Source: Acestrorhynchus altus
Lineage: Eukaryota > Chordata > Actinopteri > Characiformes > Acestrorhynchidae
Direction of reading: 5' to 3'
NCBI GenBank assembly: GCA_034509495.1
Contig: CM067523.1
Span: forward strand, 4,349,367-4,413,366
Length of the DNA stretch: 64,000 bases
Shown: one piece after another, positions 42,960 through 52,610 of the stretch
How the letters are laid out: every line of letters begins with the position of its first letter
Numbering within the stretch: position 1 is the stretch's first letter
The notes under the pieces: model-generated
Databases searched by the model: none
What the model was told of the DNA's origin: nothing
What the model saw: the letters and a program-made list of their open reading frames with translations, nothing else
Translations under genes and position numbers: made by a program

Positions 42960-43460
42960 TTTAATGCGTATTATAAGAACGTCCATTATCATTGCATATG
43001 GTGAATAATCCCTATTGAGCTTGTGTATGGAACTATCTGCTGCAGTCATATTTGCATTGCGTGGGTACATTAGCATACAATGCCCTGTAGTGTATCCATT
43101 TCCGTGGGCCGTGGATTAGCACGCCTTGCACTTTTATCAGCGGGCTCAAACTGCCGCTCAGTGGATTGTTCCCATTTGCTCCTTTTCATTTTTTCCCCTT
43201 TCTTCTCCTCCTTCTTCTTCTCCTTCTGCCTCTTTCTTTACATGAATGCGCTAGGCAACGTGATGCAGATGTTGATCGGAGGAACGCTCTGGGAGATGCC
43301 ACATTTATTTTTTCAAACTTGCTGGCCACTGCACATTTCAGATAGGCCCCAGCCTTGGGATATTCATTCTTGAGAACACAAAGATACGCCGCTGTACCGT
43401 ACCTAAGCTGCGAAACACCAAGCCTACGCTAGGTAAATCACAATGGTTGCCCGCTCGGGG
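42960..43460. promoter_or_regulatory. Complex non-coding island with octamer motif
   Basis: Repeat-free sequence with ATTTGCAT (43050-43057), TGAATAATCCC and GTACATTAGCATAC strings, then a TC-rich patch (43190-43235) and GC-moderate sequence. The 97-residue frame at 43080-43373 is interrupted by composition-driven Phe/Ser runs. Candidate conserved non-coding element. Confidence 0.38.
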
Positions 43461-43708
43461 GAGAAAACGCGACTTAAGGAAATAACATGGGTCTCAACAT
43501 ATTTTACACTTAAAAATAGCAAATACAAAGTCGCTTGCACAGCAGTCTAGAAAACAAGCTTAGGTGTTTGATATAGTTGGAGCAAATAAAAATGTGTTCA
43601 ATCATGGCTTAATCTTGTAAAGGCTGTGATAAGAACTTTGCTTATGTACAAATAGTTTGTATCCTCAGTAAGTGCATGCATTCAAGGTGGTGGGGAAACA
43701 TATCATAA
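43461..43708. other. No gene seen
   Basis: Short unique stretch without recognisable content. Confidence 0.35.
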
Positions 43709-43737
43709 CTTATATAGACAAAAGTATCATGACACTT

Positions 43738-44020
43738 AACCTGGGTTGTGGCCTGGTGGTTAGGGACCCAACCTTGTGACTGTAAGGTTGCTGGTTTGAA
43801 TCCCTGAATTGACAGGACATGACTGAAGTGCCCTTGAGCAATGCACTAAATTCCCTAGCTCCTCCCTGCGGATAGGGCTGCCCACTGCTCTGGGCATGTC
43901 TGCTCACTGCCCCCTGGTGTGTGAATTCACTGGTGTGGATGGGTAAAATGTGGTGGTCTAATTCCTGTGTGGTCCTGAGCAGTTCGAATGAGTACAATTG
44001 CTATTATTAACCAAAAAAAA
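43738..44020 (+). mobile_element. tRNA-derived SINE, copy 1 (full-length-like)
   Basis: The tRNA-like head has an A box TGGCCTGGTGG (43749-43759) and a B box GGTTTGAATCC (43793-43803) about 33 bases apart, as expected for an internal RNA polymerase III promoter. A unique body follows (CACTGCTCTGGGCATGTCTG, then CACTGCCCCCTGGTG), ending in TTATTAACC and a short A run (44013-44019). It lies inside the Tc1-like element, so it inserted later. It is not a functional tRNA gene: the acceptor stem does not close. Confidence 0.88.
43905..43919 (-). promoter_or_regulatory. CTCF-like motif inside SINE copy 1
   Basis: On the minus strand it reads CACCAGGGGGCAGTG, almost the textbook CTCF core. It is the homologue of 36930-36944. 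Confidence 0.5.
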
Positions 44021-44527
44021 TTATCTTTTTTTTTTCTCCATTCGATCCCATTGCTGCAGGTAGGTCAAATCAAGCACCTAACCATGCAGTCTGCCTTTGT
44101 GGTATGGGATGTACTAAACATCTGACTAAATTTAAGCACAGGACTAAAATAAGCCACCACAATTGAACCAAGTCAGTTTGTGAAACATCTCTCCGAGCAT
44201 TTAGGAAACACAGGAACTCAACCAAGAAGTGTCAGTAAAGATAAGGGGTAGGGTCTGTGAGCGTTGAGGCACATAATAATCTGCTGACTCAGTAACTGCA
44301 GAGCTCCAACTTTGCTTTTAGAACTGCAAAAGGGGGACTAACTACATATGAGCACCTGTGGATTTAGAATAGAATGTGATAGAAGCTCCTGTAGATACAA
44401 TGTGTAGGTGTCCCAATACTTTTGTCCATAAACTATTAGGATAAAGGTTTGAAAATTAATCTAATATTTTGTTTTTGGACACTTTGTTATTGATTTATCA
44501 CTAAAATTTCACATATTTTGACTGGAT

Positions 44528-44719
44528 TTGTTAAATGGTGTTAAAAGATTGTCAGACCTATCTCTGATGGAAAATGTGTGGGATGCTGTTGGAGGGGCTC
44601 TCAACACTCCAGCCCTCAGTGAGAATATTCAAACTGCATGGGATGGATTATGGCAGGACATCATTAGGAACTCCATGCTGAGACATCTGGCATGTTGCGT
44701 TATACTCAATAAATATTGA
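44528..44719 (+). pseudogene. Tc1-like transposase C-terminal remnant
   Basis: The reading LSDLSLMENVWDAVGGAL aligns with the Tc1 transposase motif SPDLSPIENVWD that contains the third catalytic acidic residue (E in IEN/MEN, here retained). It is followed by a typical tail (IQTAWDGLWQDIIRNSMLRHLACCVI) like the IQ-W--LPQ-I--L--SM-RR--A-I end of the protein. Only about 64 codons survive, upstream of them is AT-rich unrelated sequence, and a stop follows at the expected C-terminus. It belongs to a different Tc1 subfamily from the neighbour at 43.7-44.4 kb. Inactive. Confidence 0.8.
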
Positions 44720-44859
44720 GTATTTATTAGTTATTTATTAGTTGCTCCTGGTATCCTTGATCTTGTTGTTGTTTGCATTCAAACACTGGATGCAACTATT
44801 TGTTCAACTATTTTTTTTTTATGATTAGCATATATTTTAAAGCACTTATTTGATCGATC
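44720..44859. other. No gene seen
   Basis: AT-rich spacer with repeated TATTTATTAG strings and a poly-T run. Confidence 0.4.
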
Positions 44860-45215
44860 ATGACATTATACAATGGCGGAGTCTAAGGCGTCCGCTGTTG
44901 ATCTGCGAAGGAGGATTGTAGATAAAGGTCGTTGAGGACCTGAGTTGTTGAGAGATGTATCCAGTCAAACTCCAGAACAATCCAAAAACCACAAAGGCAC
45001 ATGCCTGCTCTGTACTGGGATCTGCAAACACAAAGGTTACTGTGTACAGCCAATGAAAATGTACATTGCTCTGGATAGAGAGGTTTGCTGTCCAGAAAAG
45101 AAGCCAGTGCTCCAAAATCAGCAACTACAAGCTGGGATAAAATTTGGGAAAAAGCCTTTTGTAGCCTTCAGTAGTTTGATGTTCAATTAAGACCAAGACG
45201 TTTGGAGAACCCTAA
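44860..45215 (+). pseudogene. Tc1-like transposase N-terminal and middle remnant
   Basis: Starting at about 44874 the sequence reads MAESKASAVDLRRRIVDKGR then a stop, matching the N-terminal helix of fish Tc1 transposases ((S/A)VDLRxRIVDKHxxG). A shifted frame continues with PEKKPVLQNQQLQAGIKFGK, like the KKPLLxKKNxxARLKFAK stretch just before the catalytic domain. The recognition helices between them are degraded, and in-frame stops and frame changes make it inactive. It lies downstream of the C-terminal remnant at 44528, so the two are separate insertions. Confidence 0.7.
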
Positions 45216-45718
45216 TAACACTGTACTGGCTGCTACGCATGGTGGTGATAGTTCAGCTTAAAGTACACACACAGCATTACTCTTAGTGGCATTTGGGGCT
45301 TCAGTAGATTTTCTGTGGGATCAGACCAGAAGCCCTAGCCATCCAGACATCAACAGCTCATCAGCTGTCATTCCTTGGAGCACTTTGGTAGGTTCTGACC
45401 ACTATATACCAAGAACACCCCACAATACATGATGTTTTGGAGATTCACTTGCTGCGTAACGTACAGATCCCACCCCAGGATGGGTGTCATTGTTATTCCC
45501 TTCAATTGTGGTTTTAATGCACTGGTTCATCAGTATATACTTTAAACCTAACCCTGATCTTTGTCTTCCTTAAAAAAAATATATATTTTAATAAATAGAA
45601 ACAAATGCATAGCTTGTGTAAACATTTTTATAAAGTCAAGACCAATAATGCTGCTCTTGACTCTGGAGGTTAACCCTGTCTTTTTTAGATTTTCCTACAA
45701 AGTCAGGAGATCCTAAAA
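45216..45718. repeat. Dispersed-repeat fragment, family uncertain
   Basis: The segment CATTCCTTGGAGCACTTTGG, TAGGTTCTGACCACTATATA, CCAAGAACACCCCACAA (45371-45424) resembles a phrase common in fish repeats (GAGCACTTTGGTAGGTACTGACCACTGCATACCGGGAACACCCCAC-type, shown here split). The part from 45240 to 45370 and the part after 45430 are unassigned. Confidence 0.4.
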
Positions 45719-45719
45719 C

Positions 45720-45775
<56 letters not shown>
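45719..45775. repeat. (AC)n microsatellite
   Basis: About 28 uninterrupted AC units. Confidence 0.97.
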
Positions 45776-45776
<1 letters not shown>

Positions 45777-46085
45777 CCCCTCAAAGCGGAGACATAAAGT
45801 GTTTTATTCAGGCAGTGGTATGAGTGGAGTGTGTCTATAGGTTTTTAAGCACTGGGCTGGTCTAATCACCTCTTTGACAGATGGAGTGTAAATCAGCGAC
45901 CCCGCCATGGCTGGTGCCAGCAAATGTTTGATCTCATTCCAGGGCCTTGAAACAACTTGCTTATTTTCAGCTCAGTTTTGGCTCTCCGCTAAAATAAAAC
46001 ATGGAGAGATGAATGCGCTGACAGGTCATTGTGTGTCAAGCTGTCACTCTGTAATGGCTACATCTTTCAGCTGTGGAGCTGAGGG
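45776..46085. promoter_or_regulatory. Complex non-coding sequence
   Basis: Repeat-free sequence between a CA array and a purine tract; short frames only. Weak candidate for conserved sequence. Confidence 0.25.
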
Positions 46086-46197
46086 CTACAGAGGAGAGCG
46101 GACAGGATGAGAGAGAGGGAGAGATAGGTGGAGAGATAGGCACAGACAAACAAGGGAGAGGCGAGAGAGAGAGAGAGGGACAGTAAGACAGACAGAC

Positions 46198-46244
<47 letters not shown>

Positions 46245-46298
46245 CAGAAAGAAGCAAGAGAGATGAGAGTGTAAGAGAGAAAGAGAAAGAAACAGAAT

Positions 46299-46329
<31 letters not shown>

Positions 46330-46386
46330 GCAGAAAGAAGCAAGAGAGATGAGAGTGTAAGAGAGAAATAGAGAAAGAAACAGAAT

Positions 46387-46425
<39 letters not shown>

Positions 46426-46431
46426 TGTTAT
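46086..46431. repeat. Long polypurine tract with duplicated GA-rich unit
   Basis: About 350 purine-rich bases with (GA)n cores at 46201-46242, 46299-46324 and 46386-46426. A segment of about 80 bases (GGCAGAAAGAAGCAAGAGAG... through AGAAACAGAATGAGAG) occurs twice in tandem, near 46240-46300 and 46328-46390. The three Ser/Leu-rich minus-strand frames here are artefacts. Confidence 0.95.
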
Positions 46432-46620
46432 GGCAGTAGAAGTGGAGATTTAAGTTAGTTAGTAGATGCATTGATTAGTGGTGTGTTGGCCTTGTGTAAT
46501 GTTGGTAATATTGCTACCATGGGCTTCATCCATATTAACAGACGGATAGAGGGACAGACAAGCTTAAAGATACAGTGGGTGCAGATACTCTAGAGGAGCT
46601 AGTGAGAGCTTCTCCTTTAA

Positions 46621-47261
46621 CCTTTAGAGCTCTAGGCCAATTTTGAGGGATGCCATTGTGGTTGGATGTTCCTTTATTCACCTAAAAAAAAAAATAAATA
46701 AATAAATAAAAAATTAAAATTATAGAAGATAGTCACACTTGCCATATATTGTTTCCTCCCAGGAGATCCTATACTACTCAATATGTCTTGATTTGAGTTG
46801 AAAACAGAGTTTATAAATTTGACCATGTTTGTGTTATTGTTGTATATTATCACTTCTCAGGACTTTTATTCTGAAATCCGGCCAGTGTTCAAGAAAATCT
46901 AACAGTCCCTCATTTCTCATTTCCTCCATAAACCAATGTCTGTGTCAGTGATATCATCAGCCCCACCGACTCCCACTGATCAGTCAGAGTCTGTATGTAT
47001 GTACATGTGGACAGAGCAGTAAACATGCGCTGGAAGCTCCTTTAGCATTTAAACTGGGATTTAATTCAGTCGGAAATGAATGATTTTCAGGCTGTTTTCT
47101 GAACTCAGTTACTTGCTGATATTTCATCACACAGTGGGTTGGACAGGGTGTAGTTTGTTATGATATGTGTATCACGTCTGTAGATTACTCTGATACTGAG
47201 ATATGAAGCTTAGAATACCGACATGTAACTGCCCGCAAAGTGCGGATCTCAGGTTCTAAGA

Positions 47262-47262
<1 letters not shown>
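46621..47262 (+). mobile_element. Family A TTAA element, copy 8, nearly full length
   Basis: TTAA (46617-46620), left terminus CCTTTAGAGCTCTAGGCCAA, full left and right halves, conserved core (46995-47047), and right terminus GTGCGGATCTCAGGTTCTAA then GAG followed by TTGA (47263-47266), a decayed TTAA. At 642 bases it sets the length of the family. An (AAAT)n-like run near 46690-46710 interrupts the left part. No open frame of note, so it is non-autonomous. Confidence 0.92.

Positions 47263-47263
<1 letters not shown>

Positions 47264-47309
<46 letters not shown>
47264..47309. repeat. (GA)n microsatellite
   Basis: About 22 GA units that begin at the right end of the family A copy. Confidence 0.96.
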
Positions 47310-47314
<5 letters not shown>

Positions 47315-47449
47315 TATACAAACAAGTAGAGTGAGACAGTCAGACAGAGTGAGTATACGAGAGAGTGAAGGCAAAAAGGACAAAAACAAAACAGCAAACA
47401 GAGAAAAAAAAGAAAACGAAAAACAAGATTCTTCTTTTCTCGGCTCACG

Positions 47450-48620
47450 GCGTATCTTCTCTGCGACCAAACACTTGTCATGTTGAGGGAGAAGTTGAAT
47501 AAATTTTTAATGATATTGGGTACAACTGGTGCTTTGAAAATCTGCTGTACTTCTCTTTTTTTTTCCCTTTTTTTTCTTCGTTAGCCAAGACTCACTAATG
47601 CATCAGAAGCGCTAGCAGCATATCCCGGGGAAAAGCGCTATAATTGTGTTGTTCTAATATCGTGCCTCCCCTTAATGTTCTGCTGGTAATCAAGGCTGGG
47701 TTATTTTTTCTACTTAATATACAGTATCCTGTTATTGCATCGTATCTCACACAGATCTCGTCAATTACAATCGCTTGTGTGTGGCAGTTCAAATAATAAT
47801 GTACATTTTGGCAAATTCTCTTCCTGAGCTTGGTTAATCAAGCCCTGAAAGAGTGATTGTGCTGTTTATATCAATTCTGTCTGTTTGCTCTCAGGTCCTT
47901 CCCGCATCAACGCATCACTTTTCACCTCTCCTTTTACAGCCTAATCAGCACAAGCAGTGCATTAATCCCCAGTCAAACGTCCCCGGTGTAATCAAATCTA
48001 ATGCACGCACCCAGGAATACAGCAAAAAACAAAGGCAGCGGCGCTCCGCTTGATAATGCTGACCATCGTCTGTATCCGAGCTCGACTCTGGGAAGTGCAT
48101 TTGGAAAGAGAGGAGCACGGAAATTGAAATGACTGAGGGAAAAAGAGACACAAGCGATATTTTCATACATTATAAGTGTGAGTTTATGGCCCTTTGATTT
48201 GAATAAATGAATTGGTTGCATTTGATGTGATTGAAAGGAGATTAGTATTCAAATGGGTGGCCTTAGGGCCCGAGTGCGCGCCACTCGCTCCAAATCTCTT
48301 TAATGCCAGCAAACCCGGCTCCAGCGTATGCCGCGTGTCGTTCGGGCTGGTGAGAGGGGGGAAAAAATAAAGGGAATGGGGGAGACTGTTACAGCCGCTC
48401 CATGCATTATTTATTTAGTGATATTAACTACTTCAGCCCTGTTATTAAAACAAGAAGCTTTTGCTTCAAATAGCAGAGATGAATGTTAACAATTCATGCA
48501 ATTTAATTCAACAGCCGCCTCCGTAGCGCCGCACAGATATCGGCCAAGGTTCCTGTGTTTTCTTGTCTGCGTGCCGCTGGTCTTCCAGGCTGAAGTTTCT
48601 TCACTCTCTGGACTTTCTAA
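47450..48620. promoter_or_regulatory. Long complex non-coding island, strong conserved-element candidate
   Basis: About 1.1 kb almost free of repeats except a T-rich patch (47555-47577). It has dense homeodomain-type and AT-hook-like strings (CAAATAATAATGTACATTTT, GGTTAATCAAGCCC, CAGCCTAATCAGCAC, GTGTAATCAAATCTAATGCA) mixed with GC-rich blocks such as 48265-48340. Frames of 60-80 residues occur on both strands and shadow one another. This is the longest such block in the window. Regulatory role is inference. Confidence 0.42.
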
Positions 48621-48714
48621 AACCAACTGACTGCGAGAAAATGTTCTTTGGGTCCGTCTTTTCTTATTTCTAGAGGAATAAACAGAACTATCCTCTGCTC
48701 ATCAACTGGAAGGG

Positions 48715-48993
48715 AGAAGGGGGGAGAAATGGAGAGCGAGAGGTAGAAGAGAAGAGAAAAAGAGAGAGAGGGGGAGAGAAACAGAGATGAAGAGATCAAA
48801 GGGAAGATGAGAGAAAGGGAGAGTGGTGGATGAAAGAGAAAGAGAGGGAGGGAGGGAGGGAGGAAGGGAGGGAGAGATGATGAGACAAAGTGAGAGAAAG
48901 GGAGGAGTACTTTTTTAAGTAAAAAATGAAATGAGAAACAGAATCGAAAAGCAATAAAGAGTGAGAAATAAAAGACAAACAAAGTTGATGGAC

Positions 48994-49032
<39 letters not shown>

Positions 49033-49035
49033 CTC
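48715..49035. repeat. Polypurine tract, GGGA/GA-rich
   Basis: About 320 bases of G and A on the plus strand with (GGGA)n near 48845-48875 and (GA)n near 49000-49025. It yields Ser/Leu/Phe/Pro-rich minus-strand frames that are not genes. Confidence 0.92.
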
Positions 49036-49309
49036 AGATGGATGAAAAAGCCTTTTAAGTGGTAATTGAATTCATTTTGCTAAGTAAGCACAACCGGGTG
49101 CGAGTGTTTGTGCTACCTACGGCGGCCCCTGCCGTGAAAATGAGCCCCTCCTGAGCTGAGGGGTCACAGGGGTCAGCCCCATTCCGAAGTGGCTGAGATG
49201 TTAGCCACCCCTGCACCCTTTCATCCCTAACCTCCTGCCCATCTGAAATAAACCCAACACCAATCATGTCAGGCTCAGCTTGTATATGTGTGTTGTGTTA
49301 CATGTGTAG
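49036..49309. other. No gene seen; GC-moderate unique sequence
   Basis: Repeat-free sequence with one 70-residue minus-strand frame lacking any domain. Confidence 0.3.
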
Positions 49310-49348
49310 GTGTGTGTGTGTGTGTGCGTGTGTGTGTGTGTGTGTGTA
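49310..49348. repeat. (TG)n microsatellite
   Basis: About 19 TG units with one CG interruption. Confidence 0.95.
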
Positions 49349-50080
49349 TATGTCGGAAGTGGGGGAGGGGCCTACTCCTCAAATGCAAGCCCCAGAGGTA
49401 TGGAGGCAGAAGCGGTAGGTGGAAGATTTGGCCAGGCCTGGTGAGCCGGCCAGCCTGCCCCATAGAGAATGAATGGCTTTAGCGCAGCGTCCAGACAGAA
49501 AAATCAATGCCTCATACGAGGAGGCTGCGGGGGTTAGGCTCCCATGTTCATGTCAACAAGGCTATTGGTTTTCTTAATACTCCAAAGTTGGCGTTTCCCT
49601 TGCTGCGGGAGGGCCCGTGTGGTGACTTGTGTGGTCAAAGCTTAACAAAGGGATTCTGCCTCCAACCTGCAACCCAAGCATTCAGCCTAGCCAGGGCCAG
49701 CCAGGATTAATTATCAACCGCAGTAGAGTACCATTCGTTTCAGCGACTCTCTCTCTCTCACTGCCCTGGCTGCATGACCACACTGTACTGGAGCTCCACA
49801 ACAATGATCTAGAGCCAAAGGTGCACTTTATACACCAGTAGTCCTTAAAAAATGGACTGTTCTACTGGAGACAAAGGTTTAAAGATCTAGAGTGAAACTA
49901 AACAGATAATAGGGAATTGATATCTGCTTAGGGAGAGATTCCCAGACTCAGGCTTGAGACCAAGTCTAGACTAAAAAGGGTGATTCAGCACTGACTCTAC
50001 AAAAAACTTGCATAGACAGACTTTATCTACTATTCACAGAGTTTAATTAAGTTATTAAAAATTTAGACTGATATGGGCTA
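49349..50080. promoter_or_regulatory. GC-moderate unique sequence (to about 49760), then AT-rich
   Basis: The first 400 bases are repeat-free with balanced composition, the texture of a possible conserved element. After 49840 the sequence is AT-rich without recognisable content. Confidence 0.25.
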
Positions 50081-50526
50081 CACGTACGGAAGCAGTGTCT
50101 CACAGTATGGCATCAGTATGGCATTAATAGGGCATTGGGTATAATGCAACGTGCCAGATGTCTTGTCATGGATACCAGGACTTCTGGACGTGTGATGCAT
50201 GACAAAAAAACATTTGATCTTGGTGCTGACCACTGTGGGAAAGTGGGACTAGTCACTGAAGATGACCCACTGACATTTTCAGTGACTCCATGAGAGTCTG
50301 TAATGACATCATTGCAGTCTTTGGGACTATGACATGGAGGTCTGCATGCATCTAGACATGCATTGTGCAACCATCTGCCAGTGGTGCTGGCACTTACAGG
50401 ATGACTCACGGAGGGCATTACTGCATTGTTCACAATTGTGGCTGTTGGATCAGACTGTCTGCATGTCATATAATCCATCCATGGTTCACGTAGGTCCATG
50501 TCTTCTCCTATCCAACCTTTGCTATG
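50081..50526. other. Unassigned block with a long minus-strand frame
   Basis: A 128-residue minus-strand frame (50113-50499) is the longest non-repetitive frame in this part of the window but has no domain, no splice context and an unusual Ser/Thr/Pro-rich composition. The block abuts the family C copy at 50527 and may be part of an unrecognised mobile element. I give it no function. Confidence 0.25.
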
Positions 50527-50872
50527 GTAATATCAGCTTCACTGACCACACAGGAACACTTTGTAGTTCTATAATTAGACTGCTGTCCATTTGTTTCTTC
50601 TGATATGAGTGGATCAGACACAGCAGTGCCACACACCACCATGTCCGTGTCACTGCAGTGCGATGAATGACCCATCATCCAAATTATACCTGCTCCGTGG
50701 TGGTCCCGTGGGGTCCTGAGCATTGATAAACAGGGTAAAAGAATGTTAACAAGGTATGCAGAGAAACAAATGGACAGCAGTCTAATAATAGAACGACAAA
50801 GTGCTCCTGTGTGGTCAGTGAAGCTGATAAGTGTAGAAATAAGGAGGTGGTCATGATGTTGTGGTTGATTGT
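50527..50872. mobile_element. Family C foldback element, copy 4, internally deleted
   Basis: Left arm GACCACACAGGAACACTTTG and CTATAATTAGACTGCTGTCC are inverted in the right arm (GACAGCAGTCTAATAATAGA, CAAAGTGCTCCTGTGTGGTC). The family phrase GAGTGGATCAGACACAGCAG remains once. The right TIR GGAGGTGGTCATGATGTTGT is present. The loop is short because the middle has been deleted. Confidence 0.85.
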
Positions 50873-51351
50873 AAACCAGTAAAACAAATCAATTTCAGAC
50901 AGTCATCGTGCAGGGATGTGATCTCTTGATTAAAAACGTGTCCCTACATAATATATGACCATATGGTATTTATAAGTCTATATTTTATATAATGAACTTG
51001 TACTAAAGTGTCTTAACAAATTCATATCACCTACACATATTATTGAACATCTCTCTATGAAAAATAAAATCAAATATTAAACCATAAACATACGTAATTC
51101 TGAAGTGCATCCATTTGTATTATTATATTTTTTTGATACAGACCTCAGCCAGAATAAAACATTCATGAGCTCAGACACGCAGGCCCTGAACATAAAGATT
51201 AAAACTGCACTACAGAGCAGAACCTGAGCAGAACCTGAGGGTCAATTTAGATGATCAACAACAACAAAATAATATTAAATAATGGCAGTAAGGAGGTTTT
51301 ATATTAGAGACGCAAAAGAATGGTATGCAGTTCTTTTGCTTTTCTATTACA
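50873..51351. other. No gene seen; AT-rich unique sequence
   Basis: AT-rich, with short frames only. Confidence 0.35.
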
Positions 51352-51353
51352 CG

Positions 51354-51394
<41 letters not shown>
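51352..51394. repeat. (CG)(CA)n microsatellite
   Basis: An ACGCACGCGCGC start followed by about 15 AC units. Confidence 0.96.
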
Positions 51395-51398
<4 letters not shown>

Positions 51399-51526
51399 AA
51401 ACTGCAGTAGACGGCTAATTCCATTAGTGTTCTCAGGATGTTTGGTGCACCACTGATATATTTTCTAATAAGAGAAAGGGGGGAAAACAGCCAGGTAATT
51501 ACTGCTTTAGTACTTTACTGCACAGG

Positions 51527-51528
<2 letters not shown>

Positions 51529-51599
<71 letters not shown>
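51529..51599. repeat. Long (AC)n microsatellite
   Basis: About 35 uninterrupted AC units. Confidence 0.97.
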
Positions 51600-51642
51600 C
51601 CTATGCACATAGCTCCCCTACTCTATTCTATCCTCCTTCTCT

Positions 51643-51695
<53 letters not shown>

Positions 51696-51700
51696 CTCTC

Positions 51701-51762
<62 letters not shown>
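51643..51762. repeat. Long (CT)n microsatellite
   Basis: About 55 CT units with two small interruptions (CC near 51693 and CG near 51713), one of the longest CT arrays in the window and only 45 bases after a long AC array. Confidence 0.97.
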
Positions 51763-51867
51763 TATGCCCCATTTCTAATGTTATAATATTACACTGCTTT
51801 ATAATTCTGTGGGCCCAGCTGTATTGGAAATGGAAAGCCTTTTGTTTCTCTTAAATATTTTTCTTTA

Positions 51868-51890
51868 TATATATATATATATATATATAT
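51868..51890. repeat. (AT)n microsatellite
   Basis: About eleven AT units. Confidence 0.95.
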
Positions 51891-51914
51891 TCATACAAGC
51901 TACAAGCTTCATTG

Positions 51915-52550
51915 TTCTGTGCTGAACCTCTCAAGCTTCATCAGATTGGATGTGCAGTGTCAGTGCACAGCCCTTTTTAGATATCTCCAGAGATGTTCAA
52001 TGAGGTTCAAGTCTGGGCTCTGGCTTGGCCACTCAAGGACACTCACAGAGTTGTCCCAAAGCCACACCTTTGTTTTCTTGGCTGTGTACTTAGGGTCGTT
52101 GCCCTGTTAAGGTGGGATGAAATCGTTGTCCTCCTGGAAGGTTCTCCACTCTCCACAGATTAATACTGGAGCTCTGTCAGATTGGGTTCTTGGTCACCTC
52201 CCTGACTAAGGCCCTCCTACCAAGATCATCCAGTTTGTCCATCTAGCTCTAAGAAGAGTCCTGGTGGTTCCAAACTTCTTCCATTTACGAATGATGGAGG
52301 CAAATGTAAAATGTCTCTCCTGTCTCTGAGGTCTACAGACTCCTACAGAGAACTTCAGAGTTCCTTAGACTTCATGACTTGGTTTGTGCTACTATGGGAC
52401 CTTATATAAACAGGTGTGTGCCTTTACAATCATGTTGAATCAACTGAATTTACCACAGCTGTCCAATCAAACTGTAGAGACATCTGAATGATGATCAGTG
52501 GAACCAAGATGCATCTGAGCTCATTTTTGAGTTTCATGGCAAAGGCATTT
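51915..52550 (-). pseudogene. Tc1-like transposon remnant with degraded N-terminal transposase
   Basis: The block reads as a reverse-oriented Tc1-like element. TTCTTCCATTTACGAATGAT and CCTGGTGGTTCCAAACTTCT encode, on the minus strand, a transposase segment typical of fish Tc1 copies. GTGTGTGCCTTTACAATCAT, CAACTGAATTTACCACAGCT and GCATCTGAGCTCATTTTTGA match the 5' untranslated end of the same family (recognised from general knowledge). About half of a kilobase is missing near 52110-52135, where the upstream and downstream parts join. Frames are broken and both TIRs are absent. Confidence 0.8.
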
Positions 52551-52606
52551 GTCTTAATCCATTTTGAAATAAGAGTGAAGTGCTGTGAATACACACACCC
52601 ACATGT

Positions 52607-52610
<4 letters not shown>

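Larger units (their letters stand above)
43709..44433 (+). mobile_element. Internally deleted Tc1-like transposon (family B parent type) carrying a nested SINE
   Basis: The left TIR (TATATAGACAAAAGTATCAT) and right TIR (GTGTCCCAATACTTTTGTCC) match the family B ends. Between them, after the SINE, is sequence of the known fish Tc1-like element with this TIR: ACCATGCAGTCTGCCTTTGT near 44083, then a degenerate GAACTCAACCAAGAAGTG stretch and a GCGTTGAGGCACATAATAAT stretch. These correspond to the N-terminal DNA-binding part of the transposase. Recognition of the parent element is from general knowledge of fish Tc1 repeats. The catalytic part is deleted. This links the short family B copies to a Tc1-type source. 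Confidence 0.8.

Noticed and set aside
43741..43812. Functional tRNA gene
   Set aside because: A and B boxes are present but the sequence does not form a closed acceptor stem and is followed by a SINE body repeated elsewhere.
46067..46471. 134-residue Ser/Leu-rich minus-strand frame
   Set aside because: Translation of a GA-rich tract.
50113..50499. 128-residue minus-strand frame as a gene
   Set aside because: No domain, no splice context; reported only as an unassigned block.
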